Shown here: positions 50,868 to 59,985 of the stretch, in pieces | Layout: each line of letters opens with the position of its first letter | Numbering within the stretch: position 1 is the stretch's first letter | DNA from: Microbacterium aurum | GTDB lineage: Bacteria; Actinomycetota; Actinomycetes; Actinomycetales; Microbacteriaceae | Reading direction: 5' to 3' | Length of the DNA stretch: 64,000 nucleotides | NCBI RefSeq assembly: GCF_016907815.1 | Contig: NZ_JAFBCQ010000001.1 | Span: 372,001-436,000, forward strand | The notes under the pieces: generated by a model | What the model saw: only the letters and a program-made list of their open reading frames with translations | Database searches by the model: none | What the model was told of the DNA's origin: nothing | Made by a program: the position numbers and the translations under genes

Positions 50868-52246
50868 CCGCCGTCGACACCGGCCAGGCCGACACCACCG
50901 TCGTGAAGGCACTGCGCAGACTCCGGATGCCGCAGACACAGCGCAACCGTGAGCTCGGCCTGCTGCTGTTCGCGTTCCTCATCAACGGCGCCGCGGTCGC
51001 CCTCGTGCAGCTCGGCGCCCTCGGCCACATCGACTGGACGTTCCTGTACTACTGCGGTGCGCTGACCGCCCTCGTCCTCGGCCTTCACATCGTGCTGCGC
51101 TATCGCGCCCCGCAGGCCGACCCGTTCGTCGTGCCCATCGCGACCGTGCTGTCGGGCCTGGGGCTCGCGATGATCTACCGCATCGACATCGGCCGCAGCA
51201 TCTCGGGATGGGAGGCGCTGTCGACCCGGCAGCTGGTGTGGCTCGGCATCGCGCTGGCCGGCGCCGTCGCCCTCGTGCTGGCGTTGCGCAACTATCGCGT
51301 GCTGTTCCGCTACACCTACGTCTCGGGCCTGGCGGGTGTCGTCCTGCTGCTCCTGCCGTTCGTGCCGGGCTTGGGCGTCGAGGCCGGCGCCGACGTGTGG
51401 ATCTCCATCGGCGGCATCTTCTCCTTCCAGCCGGGCGAGCTCGCGAAGATCTGCCTCGCGATCTTCTTCGCCGGCTACCTCGTGCGCACCCGCGAGGCGC
51501 TCAGCTCGGTGGGCCGGCGGTTCCTCGGGATCACCTGGCCGCGCGCGCGCGACCTCGGCCCGCTGCTGCTCATCTGGTTCGCGTCCCTCGGCATCATCGT
51601 GCTGCAGCGCGACCTCGGCACTGGCATGCTCATCTTCGGCATGTTCATCGCCATGCTCTACACCGCCACCGGCAAGACCAGCTGGGTCTTCCTGGGGCTC
51701 TCGCTGGCGGCGGTCGGTGTCGCGGTGGCGACGCAGATCCTGCCGTATGTGCGCGCCCGGTTCACGAACTGGCTCGACACCTTCAACCCCGACACCATCG
51801 ACGGCTCCAGCATGCAGCTGGCCAGCGGCATCTTCGGCCTCGCGCACGGCGGACTCATCGGCACCGGACTCGGCCGCGGCCGCCCGGGACTGACCCCCCT
51901 GTCGCAGAGCGACTACATCTTCCCGAGTCTCGGCGAGGAACTCGGCCTCATCGGCGTCTTCGCGATCCTCTGCCTCTACATGGTCTTCGCCAGCCGCGGC
52001 GTGCGCATCGGCATCGCCGGTCAGGACGATTTCGGAAAGCTGCTGGCGACGGGACTGTCGTTCACGATCGCGCTGCAGGTGTTCATCATGGTCGGCGGTG
52101 TCACGCGCGTCATCCCGCTGACGGGGCTGACGACGCCGTTCCTCGCCGCGGGCGGTTCGTCGCTCGTGGCGAACTGGATCATCGTCGCCCTGCTGCTGCG
52201 CATCTCCGACGCGGTCCGCTCGAGGCCCCGCGTGGTGATCGGATGA
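50864..52246 (+). CDS. rodA: RodA: SEDS-family peptidoglycan glycosyltransferase
   Basis: 460 residues, about ten to twelve membrane segments, SEDS family (FtsW/RodA/SpoVE). Conserved pieces: QRDLGTGMLIFGMF, SSMQLASGIFGLAHGGLIGTGLGRGRPG, SDYIFPSLGEELGLIG, and LTGLTTPFLAAGGSSLVANW near the end. It polymerises glycan strands from lipid II with the transpeptidase encoded next, PbpA. Operon position between pstP and pbpA identifies it as the RodA member. Confidence 0.93.
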   Translation: MTAVDTGQADTTVVKALRRLRMPQTQRNRELGLLLFAFLINGAAVALVQLGALGHIDWTFLYYCGALTALVLGLHIVLRYRAPQADPFVVPIATVLSGLGLAMIYRIDIGRSISGWEALSTRQLVWLGIALAGAVALVLALRNYRVLFRYTYVSGLAGVVLLLLPFVPGLGVEAGADVWISIGGIFSFQPGELAKICLAIFFAGYLVRTREALSSVGRRFLGITWPRARDLGPLLLIWFASLGIIVLQRDLGTGMLIFGMFIAMLYTATGKTSWVFLGLSLAAVGVAVATQILPYVRARFTNWLDTFNPDTIDGSSMQLASGIFGLAHGGLIGTGLGRGRPGLTPLSQSDYIFPSLGEELGLIGVFAILCLYMVFASRGVRIGIAGQDDFGKLLATGLSFTIALQVFIMVGGVTRVIPLTGLTTPFLAAGGSSLVANWIIVALLLRISDAVRSRPRVVIG

Positions 52247-52259
52247 GGGGGGTGACCAC

Positions 52260-53720
52260 ATGACCAAAGAGCTCCGCCGCCTCAGCTTCATCATGCTGGC
52301 GATGTTCATCGCGCTGTTCGGCGCCACGAGCTGGATCCAGGTCGTCCAAGCCGGCGACCTCGGCGAGAACCCGCACAACAAGCGCGCCCTCTACGACTCG
52401 TTCGAGGTGCAGCGCGGATCGATCATCGCCGGTGACGAGGTGATCGCCACGTCGGTGCCGAGCGACGACATCTACAGCTGGCAGCGGCAGTACGCGGATG
52501 CAACGATGTGGGCGCCGGTGACCGGCTTCATCAATCCACTGCTGCAGTCCGCGACGGGGCTGGAGCGGGCGATGAACCGCGAGTTGTCCGGCACGGCGAG
52601 CTCGCAGTTCCTCGCGGGCATCGAGCGCATCATCACGGGGCAGCCGGCGCGGGGGTCCAACGTCCTGGTGACCCTCGACCCGGCACTGCAGAAAGTGGCG
52701 TTCGACGCCCTCGGCGACGACGAGGGGGCGGTGGTCGCCATGGAGCCGAAGACCGGCCGCATCCTCGCGATGGTGACGAGCCCCAGCTACGACCCGAACA
52801 CGCTCGCCGTGCACAACGCCGCGCAGGTCAACGCGACCTACGACGAGCTCGTCGCGAACGCCCTGAACCCGCTGTGGAACCGCGCGATCGAGGGCAACCT
52901 CAACCCGCCGGGGTCGACGTTCAAGCTCGTCGTGACCTCGGCCGCGCTCTCCTCGGGGAAGTTCACCCCCGACTCGACCTTCCCCAATCCCGCCCGCTAC
53001 ACGCTGCCCGGCACGTCGACCTCGATCAGCAACTTCGACGGCGGCACGTGCGGAGCCGGCGACGAGGTCACCATCGCGACGGCGCTGCGCCTCAGCTGCA
53101 ACATCCCGATGGCCCAGCTGGCCGTGGCCCTCGGCGAGGACGCCATCCGCACCGAGGCGGAGAAGTACGGCTTCAACTCCGGGTTCGACATCCCGCTGGC
53201 CGTCACGCCCTCGGTGTACCCGACCGGGCAGCTCTCCGACGACAAGGTCGCTCTCACCGGCTTCGGGCAGGGCGACGTGCAGGCCACGCCCCTGCAGATC
53301 GCGATGGTCGCCGCCGGCATCGCCAACGACGGCGTCGTGATGAACCCGCGACTGGTCGACCGCGTGGTCGCCCCCGACCTGACGGTGCAGCAGACCTTCG
53401 AGGACAGCGAGTTCGGTCGTGCGCTGAGCACGGCGGATGCCGCGACGATGACCTCTCTCATGGTCGCCAATGTCAGTGACGGCGCGGCGAGCGGTGCAAG
53501 AATAGACGGGGTCGACGTGGCTGGGAAGACCGGTACCGCGGAGCACGGTCCTTCGGATCCGTACACGCTGTGGTTCACCGGATTTGCGCCCGCGGATGAC
53601 CCGCAGGTCGTCGTCGCCGTCATGGTGGAGAACGGCGGAGGACTCGGCCAGCACGGCACGAGCAACGGAATCGCGGCCCCGATCGCGAAGAAAGTCATTG
53701 AGGCGGTGCTGAGCAGATGA
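52260..53720 (+). CDS. pbpA: PbpA: class B penicillin-binding protein
   Basis: 486 residues, ATG after GGGGGGTG. Short cytoplasmic tail, one membrane segment (about 7-25) and extracellular transpeptidase domain. SxxK is GSTFKLV, SxN is SCNIP, KTGT is GKTGTAEH. Cross-links peptide stems in septal/elongation peptidoglycan with the SEDS partner encoded upstream. Its stop overlaps the pknA start (ATGA). Confidence 0.95.
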   Translation: MTKELRRLSFIMLAMFIALFGATSWIQVVQAGDLGENPHNKRALYDSFEVQRGSIIAGDEVIATSVPSDDIYSWQRQYADATMWAPVTGFINPLLQSATGLERAMNRELSGTASSQFLAGIERIITGQPARGSNVLVTLDPALQKVAFDALGDDEGAVVAMEPKTGRILAMVTSPSYDPNTLAVHNAAQVNATYDELVANALNPLWNRAIEGNLNPPGSTFKLVVTSAALSSGKFTPDSTFPNPARYTLPGTSTSISNFDGGTCGAGDEVTIATALRLSCNIPMAQLAVALGEDAIRTEAEKYGFNSGFDIPLAVTPSVYPTGQLSDDKVALTGFGQGDVQATPLQIAMVAAGIANDGVVMNPRLVDRVVAPDLTVQQTFEDSEFGRALSTADAATMTSLMVANVSDGAASGARIDGVDVAGKTGTAEHGPSDPYTLWFTGFAPADDPQVVVAVMVENGGGLGQHGTSNGIAAPIAKKVIEAVLSR

Positions 53721-55432
53721 GACCGACACAGGGTGTGAGCTTCGGCGGGCGCTATGAACTCGACTCGCGAATCGCGATCGGCGGCATGGGCGAGGTCTGG
53801 GAGGCCACCGATCACGTGATCGGCCGCACCGTGGCGATCAAGATCCTCAAGGACGAGTACATGGGCGACCCGGGGTTCCTGGAGCGCTTCCGCGCCGAGG
53901 CCCGCCACGCCGCACTCGTCAACCACGAGGGCATCGCGAGCGTCTTCGACTACGGCGAGGAGAACGGCTCCGCCTTCCTCGTCATGGAGCTCGTCCCCGG
54001 TGAGGCGCTGTCGACGATCCTCGAGCGCGAGGGGTCGCTGTCGACCGACAAGACGCTCGACATCGTCGCGCAGACCGCCGCCGCGCTGCAGGCCGCGCAC
54101 GCGGCCGGCCTCGTCCACCGCGACATCAAGCCCGGGAACCTCCTCATCACCCCCGACGGCCGTGTCAAGATCACCGACTTCGGCATCGCCCGCATCGCCG
54201 ACCAGGTGCCGCTGACGGCAACCGGGCAGGTCATGGGGACCGTGCAGTACCTCTCGCCCGAGCAGGCGTCCGGTCACCCGGCATCCCCCGCCACCGACAT
54301 CTACTCGCTCGGCATCGTCGCCTACGAGTGCCTGGCCGGCAAGCGCCCCTTCACGGGCGAATCGCAGGTCGCGATCGCGATGGCGCAGATCAACGACACC
54401 CCGCCGGCGCTGCCGGCGACGATCGCCGAGCCGGTGCGCAACTTCGTGATGAGCATGATCGCGAAGAAGCCCGAAGACCGCCCGGCCACCGCCTCCGCGG
54501 TGGCGCGCGCGGCGACCGCCCTGCGCCGCGGCGACGTTGCGGGCGCCGCCGCGATCGTGCCGGCGATCGCCGGCAGCGTGCCCGTCGATGAGGTCACGCA
54601 GCTGCTCACTCCGGGTGCTCTCGGCACCGCCGAGGCCACGCGCATCCTGCCGCAGGCCGCGCCCGCCGCGGATGCCGAGGAGCCCGCCCCCGAGAAGAAG
54701 AAGCGGAGTCCCTGGACATGGCCGCTGATCGCGCTCATCGCGATCCTGCTGCTCGTCCTCGGCGGCACGCTGTTCGCCCTCTTCGCCAACCCCGGCGGTG
54801 AGCCGGCACCGTCGTCGTCGACGCCGAGCACGACCCCGACCGAGCCCTCGGACACCCCGACCCCTGAGCCGACGAACATCCCGATCACCAGCCTCGGCTT
54901 CATCGGCAAGACGTGCGACGAGGCGATGACGATCGCGCAGGAGAACGAGCTCACCGGCGTCGTCTGCGAACGCGGCACCCCTGCGCCGACGGCCGGCGAC
55001 GTCGGGAAGATCTACCAGACCAACCCCGCCGCCGGAAACGTGCAGCGGAACACGTCGATCACGCTGACCTTCTACGACGAGCAGTCCGCCATCGACACGC
55101 CGGGCGCCCCCACCGTGGTGAACAACCCGCCCGGATCGTCGTCGTTCACCGTCACCTGGCCGGCCTTCACGTGCCCCGCGGGGTCGTCGCTCACGGCGTT
55201 CAACATGTCGGTGATCAACGGCACGTTCGACGCGAACAACGGCACGACCTACCAGGCGCCGCCGAGCCCGCGCAGCCTCACCGTCACCGCGAACGCCGAT
55301 GCCCAGCCGGGTTCGCTCGTGCTCGTGTCGTACACCGCGCAGTGCGGCGACCGCGAGTCGCCCGCCTCACCGGAAGGCCAGGCGCCGATCCCGACGCAGA
55401 CGACGAGTCCGACACCCGACACCGCCCCCTGA
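53717..55432 (+). CDS. pknA: PknA-type transmembrane Ser/Thr protein kinase
   Basis: 571 residues. Kinase domain about 10-270 (Gly loop IAIGGMGEVW, AIKIL lysine, VHRDIKPGN catalytic loop, ITDFGIA), linker, membrane segment (about 333-355), Pro/Thr-rich spacer, then one PASTA-like repeat (GFIGKTCDEAMTIAQENELT...) and an unusual C-terminal beta domain (VVNNPPGSSSFTVTW...) reminiscent of fibronectin type III. Longer than mycobacterial PknA (about 430). It phosphorylates cell-wall and division proteins, including the FHA proteins of this operon. Confidence 0.92.
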   Translation: MRPTQGVSFGGRYELDSRIAIGGMGEVWEATDHVIGRTVAIKILKDEYMGDPGFLERFRAEARHAALVNHEGIASVFDYGEENGSAFLVMELVPGEALSTILEREGSLSTDKTLDIVAQTAAALQAAHAAGLVHRDIKPGNLLITPDGRVKITDFGIARIADQVPLTATGQVMGTVQYLSPEQASGHPASPATDIYSLGIVAYECLAGKRPFTGESQVAIAMAQINDTPPALPATIAEPVRNFVMSMIAKKPEDRPATASAVARAATALRRGDVAGAAAIVPAIAGSVPVDEVTQLLTPGALGTAEATRILPQAAPAADAEEPAPEKKKRSPWTWPLIALIAILLLVLGGTLFALFANPGGEPAPSSSTPSTTPTEPSDTPTPEPTNIPITSLGFIGKTCDEAMTIAQENELTGVVCERGTPAPTAGDVGKIYQTNPAAGNVQRNTSITLTFYDEQSAIDTPGAPTVVNNPPGSSSFTVTWPAFTCPAGSSLTAFNMSVINGTFDANNGTTYQAPPSPRSLTVTANADAQPGSLVLVSYTAQCGDRESPASPEGQAPIPTQTTSPTPDTAP

Positions 55433-55521
55433 TCGTCGCCGATCGCGCCGGGTTCTCGCCCAGGCCGGTCGGTTAGGCTGGCTGTCGAATCCGCCCCGTT
55501 GGTCAGGGCTTTGGGAGTGAA

Positions 55522-57222
55522 GTGTCTGCAGAGCCACGCGTGCTGTCCGATCGCTACCGCGTCGATGAACTCATCGGCCGCGGCGGCATGGCCAGCGTCT
55601 ACCGAGGGCGCGATCTCAGGCTCGGCCGCGAGGTCGCGATCAAGATCCTCAAGCGCGAACTGGCCGACGACAGCGCGTTCCGCACCCGGTTCCGCCTCGA
55701 GGCGCAGGCGGCCTCCCGCATGTCGCACCCCACCATCGTGCGGGTGTTCGATGCCGGCGAGGACACCGAGACGGATGCCGACGGCACGACCCACTCGGTT
55801 CCGTACATCGTCATGGAGCTCGTCGACGGCACACTGCTGAAGGACATCATCGCGTCGGGTCCGGTGCCGATGACCGACGCCGTCCGCTACCTCGACGGCA
55901 TCCTCGAGGCGCTCGAGTACTCGCACCGCGCCGGGGTCGTCCACCGCGACATCAAGCCCGGCAACGTGATGGTCGCCGGCTCGGGGCAGGTCAAGGTGAT
56001 GGACTTCGGCATCGCGCGCGCGGTGTCGGACTCGTCGTCGACCGTCGCCGAGACGACCGCGATCCTCGGCACCGCCGCCTACTTCTCTCCCGAGCAGGCC
56101 AAGGGCGAGCCGGTCGACGCGCGCGCCGACCTGTATTCGGCGGGCGTCGTGCTCTACGAGCTGCTCACCGGACGCGCGCCGTTCCGCGGCGAGTCGCCGG
56201 TCGCGGTGGCCTACCAGCACGTCAGCGAGACACCGGTCCCGCCCTCCGAGCTCGTCGACACCGTGCCGCGATCGCTGGATGCCGTCGCGCTGCGCGCCCT
56301 GGCGAAGGACCCGTTCCAGCGCTATCAGGACGCCGCATCGTTCCGCGAGGCGCTGGACGCGACGCTGGAGGGGCGCGCCCCGACGAAGAAGCAGCTCGGC
56401 GCCCTGACGAGCGAGCTGTACGGCGCGAACCCGCGTCAGGCGGCCGAGACGGCGCGGTCGCTGCGGCAGCTGACGACCGACACGACGATGCGGCGCACCC
56501 AGTCGGGTCCGCCCGTCGCGTGGATCTGGGCCGGCGTGGCCGTGCTCGCCGTCGTCTTGATCTCGGTGCTCATCTGGGTGATGACCGCCCGGCCCGGCCC
56601 GACTCTGCACCCGAACGCCCGCATCGTGCCGAACATCACGGACATGTCGTGGGAGCGGGCCAACGAGGAGCTCTTCAAGAACGACCTGCAGGCCGATCGG
56701 CTCGAGGAGAGTAGCGATCAGATCGCGGCCGGCAACGTCATCCGCACCGATCCGTCGGCCGGCACCACCGTCGCGCCGGGGCAGATGATCAAGGTGTACG
56801 TGTCCACCGGTCAGCAGATGAGCACCGTGCCGACGCTCACCGGACTGTCGTCGACGGATGCCGAGGCCGCCCTCGCCGAGGCCGGGCTGACGCTCGGGGC
56901 GATCACGACACGCAGCGACCCGGACCTCGCCGCCGGCACCGTCATGTCGGCGGATCAGACGGAGGGGAGCGAGGTGCCCCTGGGAACCACCGTGAACCTC
57001 GTGGTCGCCAGCGGCAAGGTCGCCCTCAACAACGTCGTCGGCTACACCGTCGAGGCGGCGCAGCGGGAGCTTTCCTCCGACGCGCTGAAGCTCAACCCGG
57101 TCGTCATCGAAGACCCCGGCTGCCCCGCGACGGCCGATCGGACCGTGGCCGCGCAGTCGCTCCCGCCGGGCGACGTGCCGATCCACTCCACCGTCGAGCT
57201 GACGGTCTGCACCGGCTCCTAG
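55522..57222 (+). CDS. pknB: PknB: PASTA-domain Ser/Thr protein kinase
   Basis: 566 residues, GTG start with GGGAG upstream. Kinase domain about 11-270 (IGRGGMASVYRG, VAIKIL, VVHRDIKPGNVMV, MDFGIARA), membrane segment (about 333-353) and three extracellular PASTA repeats (NITDMSWERANEELF, LTGLSSTDAEAALAEAG, VVGYTVEAAQRELSS). PASTA repeats sense muropeptides or lipid II and switch the kinase. 89 bp after pknA. It closes the plus-strand operon and converges with the pabA-like gene, sharing the last 4 bp. Confidence 0.96.
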   Translation: MSAEPRVLSDRYRVDELIGRGGMASVYRGRDLRLGREVAIKILKRELADDSAFRTRFRLEAQAASRMSHPTIVRVFDAGEDTETDADGTTHSVPYIVMELVDGTLLKDIIASGPVPMTDAVRYLDGILEALEYSHRAGVVHRDIKPGNVMVAGSGQVKVMDFGIARAVSDSSSTVAETTAILGTAAYFSPEQAKGEPVDARADLYSAGVVLYELLTGRAPFRGESPVAVAYQHVSETPVPPSELVDTVPRSLDAVALRALAKDPFQRYQDAASFREALDATLEGRAPTKKQLGALTSELYGANPRQAAETARSLRQLTTDTTMRRTQSGPPVAWIWAGVAVLAVVLISVLIWVMTARPGPTLHPNARIVPNITDMSWERANEELFKNDLQADRLEESSDQIAAGNVIRTDPSAGTTVAPGQMIKVYVSTGQQMSTVPTLTGLSSTDAEAALAEAGLTLGAITTRSDPDLAAGTVMSADQTEGSEVPLGTTVNLVVASGKVALNNVVGYTVEAAQRELSSDALKLNPVVIEDPGCPATADRTVAAQSLPPGDVPIHSTVELTVCTGS

Positions 57223-57848
57223 AGCTGCCGCAGCGGACTGCGGCGCGCCCCACGGGCCGCCGCGCCGGCCACGCCGGTGCGCTCCAGCCAGGTGCCGAGC
57301 AGCCGGTACCCGCCCTCGGTGAGCACCGCCTCGGGGTGGAACTGCACCCCCCACAGCGGCAGGGTGCGGTGAGCGAGCCCCATGATGACGCCCGCCGCGG
57401 TGCGCGCCGTGACCTCCAGTTCCGGCGGAACGGATGCCGGCACCACCGCGAGGGAGTGGTACCGCGTCGCCGTGAACGGCGACGGCAGACCGAGGAACAG
57501 GCCGCGCCCGTCGTGGTGCACCTGCGACGTCGTGCCGTGACGCAGTTCGGGGGCCTCATCGACGTCTGCGCCGAATGCGACGGCGAGCGCCTGATGCCCG
57601 AGGCAGACCCCGAGCACCGGGATGCCGCGGCCCGCCGCCGCCCGGATGACCCCCACCGACGCGCCGGCCGCCTCGGGCCTCCCGGGTCCGGGGGAGACGA
57701 GCACCCCGGCGACACCGGCGAGCGCGGCCGCCGGGTCTGCCACGGCATCCGCCTCGATCATCGTCGTCGTCGCGCCGAGCTCGTGGAGGTATCCGACGAG
57801 CGTGTAGACGAAGCTGTCGTGGTTGTCGACGACGAGGACGTCAGCCAC
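57219..57848 (-). CDS. class I glutamine amidotransferase (PabA/TrpG type)
   Basis: 209 residues from GTG 57848. ADVLVVDNHDSFVYTLVGYL opening, oxyanion GVLVSPGPGRPE, nucleophile GVCLGHQALAVAFG (Cys about 84) and the C-terminal His/Glu in VQFHPEAVLT. Supplies ammonia from glutamine to aminodeoxychorismate or anthranilate synthase; in actinobacteria the copy beside pknB is usually annotated PabA-like. Overlaps the upstream 52-residue gene by 8 bp. Confidence 0.93.
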   Translation of the reverse strand: MADVLVVDNHDSFVYTLVGYLHELGATTTMIEADAVADPAAALAGVAGVLVSPGPGRPEAAGASVGVIRAAAGRGIPVLGVCLGHQALAVAFGADVDEAPELRHGTTSQVHHDGRGLFLGLPSPFTATRYHSLAVVPASVPPELEVTARTAAGVIMGLAHRTLPLWGVQFHPEAVLTEGGYRLLGTWLERTGVAGAAARGARRSPLRQL

Positions 57849-57999
57849 CGACGGTGGACTCCTGCGGGTTGATGAACTGGCCCGCCCAGGGGAAGACGTA
57901 CCAGAACAGGCCATAGAGCACGGCGGCCAGCAGCACGAGCAGGATCAGCACCCGCACCCACGCCGGGCCGGGCAGAATGCGCCAGAGGGCGGCGTACAT
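57841..57999 (-). CDS. 52-residue single-TM membrane protein
   Basis: Encodes MYAALWRILPGPAWVRVLIL..., with a central hydrophobic segment of about 25 residues and an ending NPQESTVGG. ATG 57999 shares a base with the sortase stop (TGATG), and the stop is 8 bp inside the pabA-like gene. Very similar small proteins occur at this position in other actinobacteria, between sortase and amidotransferase genes. Function unknown; perhaps a partner of the sortase or of the division machinery. Confidence 0.8.
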   Translation of the reverse strand: MYAALWRILPGPAWVRVLILLVLLAAVLYGLFWYVFPWAGQFINPQESTVGG

Positions 58000-58754
58000 C
58001 AGGCGGTCACCCCTTCGGTGAGCGAGGCCGGCGGCCCGTCGGCGGTCGGTGTGAAGCTGTCGAAGACGGCGTACGCGATGATGCGCTCCAGCATGTTGAG
58101 CTTCGGTGCGCAGCTGGTCAGCGTGAGGTAGCGGCCGTTGGCGGCGACACCGACCTGCTGGGGCACCGGCAGCAGCACCTCGACCTGGGTGTCCTGCACG
58201 TACTCGAGGGTGCGGAACCGGTAGGTGTACCAGCCGTCGGGGGTCTGCACGACGATCGCGTCGCCGATCACGAGCTTGTCGATCGGGTCGAAGGGCGCAC
58301 CGGAGGTCCAGCGGTGCGCGGCGTAGACGGTGTTGCCGATGTCGCCGGGCATGGCGGTGTCGACGTAGTGGCCGATCTCGCCCTGGTCGAGGATGTCCTT
58401 GCGCGTCGTGCCACCGGCGATCGTGAACTGCCAGTCGGGTCCGAACCGCGGCACGAACATGACGCCGAACTGCTGGCCGTGCTCGGGCTGGGCGAGCACC
58501 GGGACGATCAGATCGGCGGTGTCGGTGGGCGTCGGCGGCGGGATGCGTGTCGCGGACTCGGTCGGGGCGGTGGTCTGCTGCGTCCAGCTCTGCGAGAGGG
58601 CGCTGGCCTCGTTGTGCTTCTGCGAGCCGATGATCCAGTCACCGATCCACATCTGCCAGGCGACGTAGAGGAGGGCGACGACACCGATGGTGATGAGGAT
58701 CTCGCCGAGGACGCCGATCACCGAGACACGGCGCCGCTGGTGAGCTTCCCCCAT
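57999..58754 (-). CDS. class E sortase
   Basis: 251 residues from ATG 58754. N-terminal membrane segment (VLGEILITIGVVALLYVAWQ), linker rich in Thr/Pro, then the sortase barrel with catalytic His (AAHRWT, about H147) and Cys (LTLTSC, about C215). Class E enzymes of actinobacteria anchor proteins with LAxTG signals to peptidoglycan. The LPXTG-type protein at 22257 has LPDTG and may not be its substrate. Confidence 0.92.
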   Translation of the reverse strand: MGEAHQRRRVSVIGVLGEILITIGVVALLYVAWQMWIGDWIIGSQKHNEASALSQSWTQQTTAPTESATRIPPPTPTDTADLIVPVLAQPEHGQQFGVMFVPRFGPDWQFTIAGGTTRKDILDQGEIGHYVDTAMPGDIGNTVYAAHRWTSGAPFDPIDKLVIGDAIVVQTPDGWYTYRFRTLEYVQDTQVEVLLPVPQQVGVAANGRYLTLTSCAPKLNMLERIIAYAVFDSFTPTADGPPASLTEGVTA

Positions 58755-58795
58755 GGTGCGATTCTTCCACAGCACGGCTGTGACGCCGCTGCCAG

Positions 58796-58801
58796 GTAGA
58801 A
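58796..58801 (+). promoter_or_regulatory. -10 element of a likely leaderless crgA transcript
   Basis: TAGAAT ends 8 nt before the crgA ATG (58810), and there is no Shine-Dalgarno sequence in between. Transcription would start at or next to the ATG. Confidence 0.6.
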
Positions 58802-58809
58802 TCTTCGCC

Positions 58810-59058
58810 ATGGCACGTTCAGGCAAGGATGATGAGCAGCTCGCGGAGTACGGCGAGAGCGAGTCCGCCCCCAACCCGGTGTGGTTCAAGCCCATCATGC
58901 TGGGCCTCATGATCCTCGGCCTGCTGTGGGTGATCGTGTTCTATCTGAGCGGCGGGAACAATGTCGCGTTGCCAATCCCAGGCATCGGCGCATGGAACCT
59001 CGTCATCGGGTTCGCGATCGCGTTCGTCGGCTTCCTCATGACGACCCGCTGGCGCTGA
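58810..59058 (+). CDS. crgA: CrgA cell division protein
   Basis: 82 residues. Short charged N-terminus, two membrane segments (PIMLGLMILGLLWVIVFYL and WNLVIGFAIAFVGFLMTT) and the CrgA hallmarks NPVWFKP and TTRWR end. Recruits septal peptidoglycan synthesis proteins and FtsZ-linked factors in actinobacteria. Divergent from the sortase gene and convergent with the rhomboid gene. Confidence 0.96.
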   Translation: MARSGKDDEQLAEYGESESAPNPVWFKPIMLGLMILGLLWVIVFYLSGGNNVALPIPGIGAWNLVIGFAIAFVGFLMTTRWR

Positions 59059-59133
59059 AAGGAATTACACCGGTGTGATTCATCCCCATGTGTGGATGAA
59101 TCTGTGGATAACTCTCGTGGTCAGCCGGGACGC

Positions 59134-59979
59134 TCACCGGTAGATCAGCAGCGGCACCGCGAGCAGCGTCAGCAGGCCCGCCGCCACCGCGACGAGCAGC
59201 CAGATCTGCGTGCGGCGCTGGCGGATCTTGCGCGTCTTGGCGAAGATGAGGCCGACCAGCGCGCCGACGAGACCGCCGCCGATGTGCGCCTGCCAGGCGA
59301 TGTTCGAGTTCGGCAGGAATGTGATCACGAGGTTCAGTCCCAGGATGATCGCGATCGCGGTGACGTTCGCTCCGAGGTGCCGGCCGATCACGAACATCGC
59401 GCCCAGCAGACCCCACACCGCGCCCGACGCGCCGACCACCGGGGTCGTCGGCGCCAACAGCGCGCCCAGCACCGATCCGCCCAGCGCGCTCAGCAGGTAC
59501 AGACTGAGGAACCGCCACCGGCCGAGCAGGGGCTCAAGGCTGCGGCCCAGCGCCCAGAGCGCGAGCATGTTCAGCGCGACATGCCAGATGCTCGCGTGCA
59601 CGAGGGTGACGGTCAACAGTCGCCACGGCTGCGCGTACGCGAGCGGGGGATAGTAGAACAACCACGACGTGACGACGTCGCCCATTCCGGGGATCAGCCC
59701 GATGAGGAAGAACACGCTCGTCACGACGACCAGCGTGTACGTGACCACCGGCCGGCCGTCGAGGCCCGCGGCGCGACGCCGCGGCATCCGCGTGACCGTC
59801 GCCTTGTGGGCCTTCTGCTGCTCGGCCAGGCACTCCGGACAGATCACCCCGACCGGCAGCGGCGTCTGACACTCCGGGCAAATCATGCGCAGGCATCGCT
59901 GGCAGAGGACGAAACTCTGCCGCTGCGGATGCCGGTAGCAGAAGTTGTCCGGATTGCTGCGGGGGTCGGAGTCGGTCAC
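59134..59979 (-). CDS. rhomboid-family intramembrane serine protease with zinc-ribbon
   Basis: 281 residues. N-terminal B-box/zinc-ribbon-like cysteines (CYRHPQRQSFVLCQRCLRMICPEC...CPEC), then about six or seven membrane segments. Rhomboid motifs: the LALWALGRSLEPLLG helix, GASGAVWGLLG with the catalytic Ser, and AHIGGGLVGALVG with the catalytic His. Cleaves transmembrane substrates within the membrane. Starts 7 bp after the cyclophilin stop. Confidence 0.93.
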   Translation of the reverse strand: MTDSDPRSNPDNFCYRHPQRQSFVLCQRCLRMICPECQTPLPVGVICPECLAEQQKAHKATVTRMPRRRAAGLDGRPVVTYTLVVVTSVFFLIGLIPGMGDVVTSWLFYYPPLAYAQPWRLLTVTLVHASIWHVALNMLALWALGRSLEPLLGRWRFLSLYLLSALGGSVLGALLAPTTPVVGASGAVWGLLGAMFVIGRHLGANVTAIAIILGLNLVITFLPNSNIAWQAHIGGGLVGALVGLIFAKTRKIRQRRTQIWLLVAVAAGLLTLLAVPLLIYR

Positions 59980-59985
59980 GCGTTG

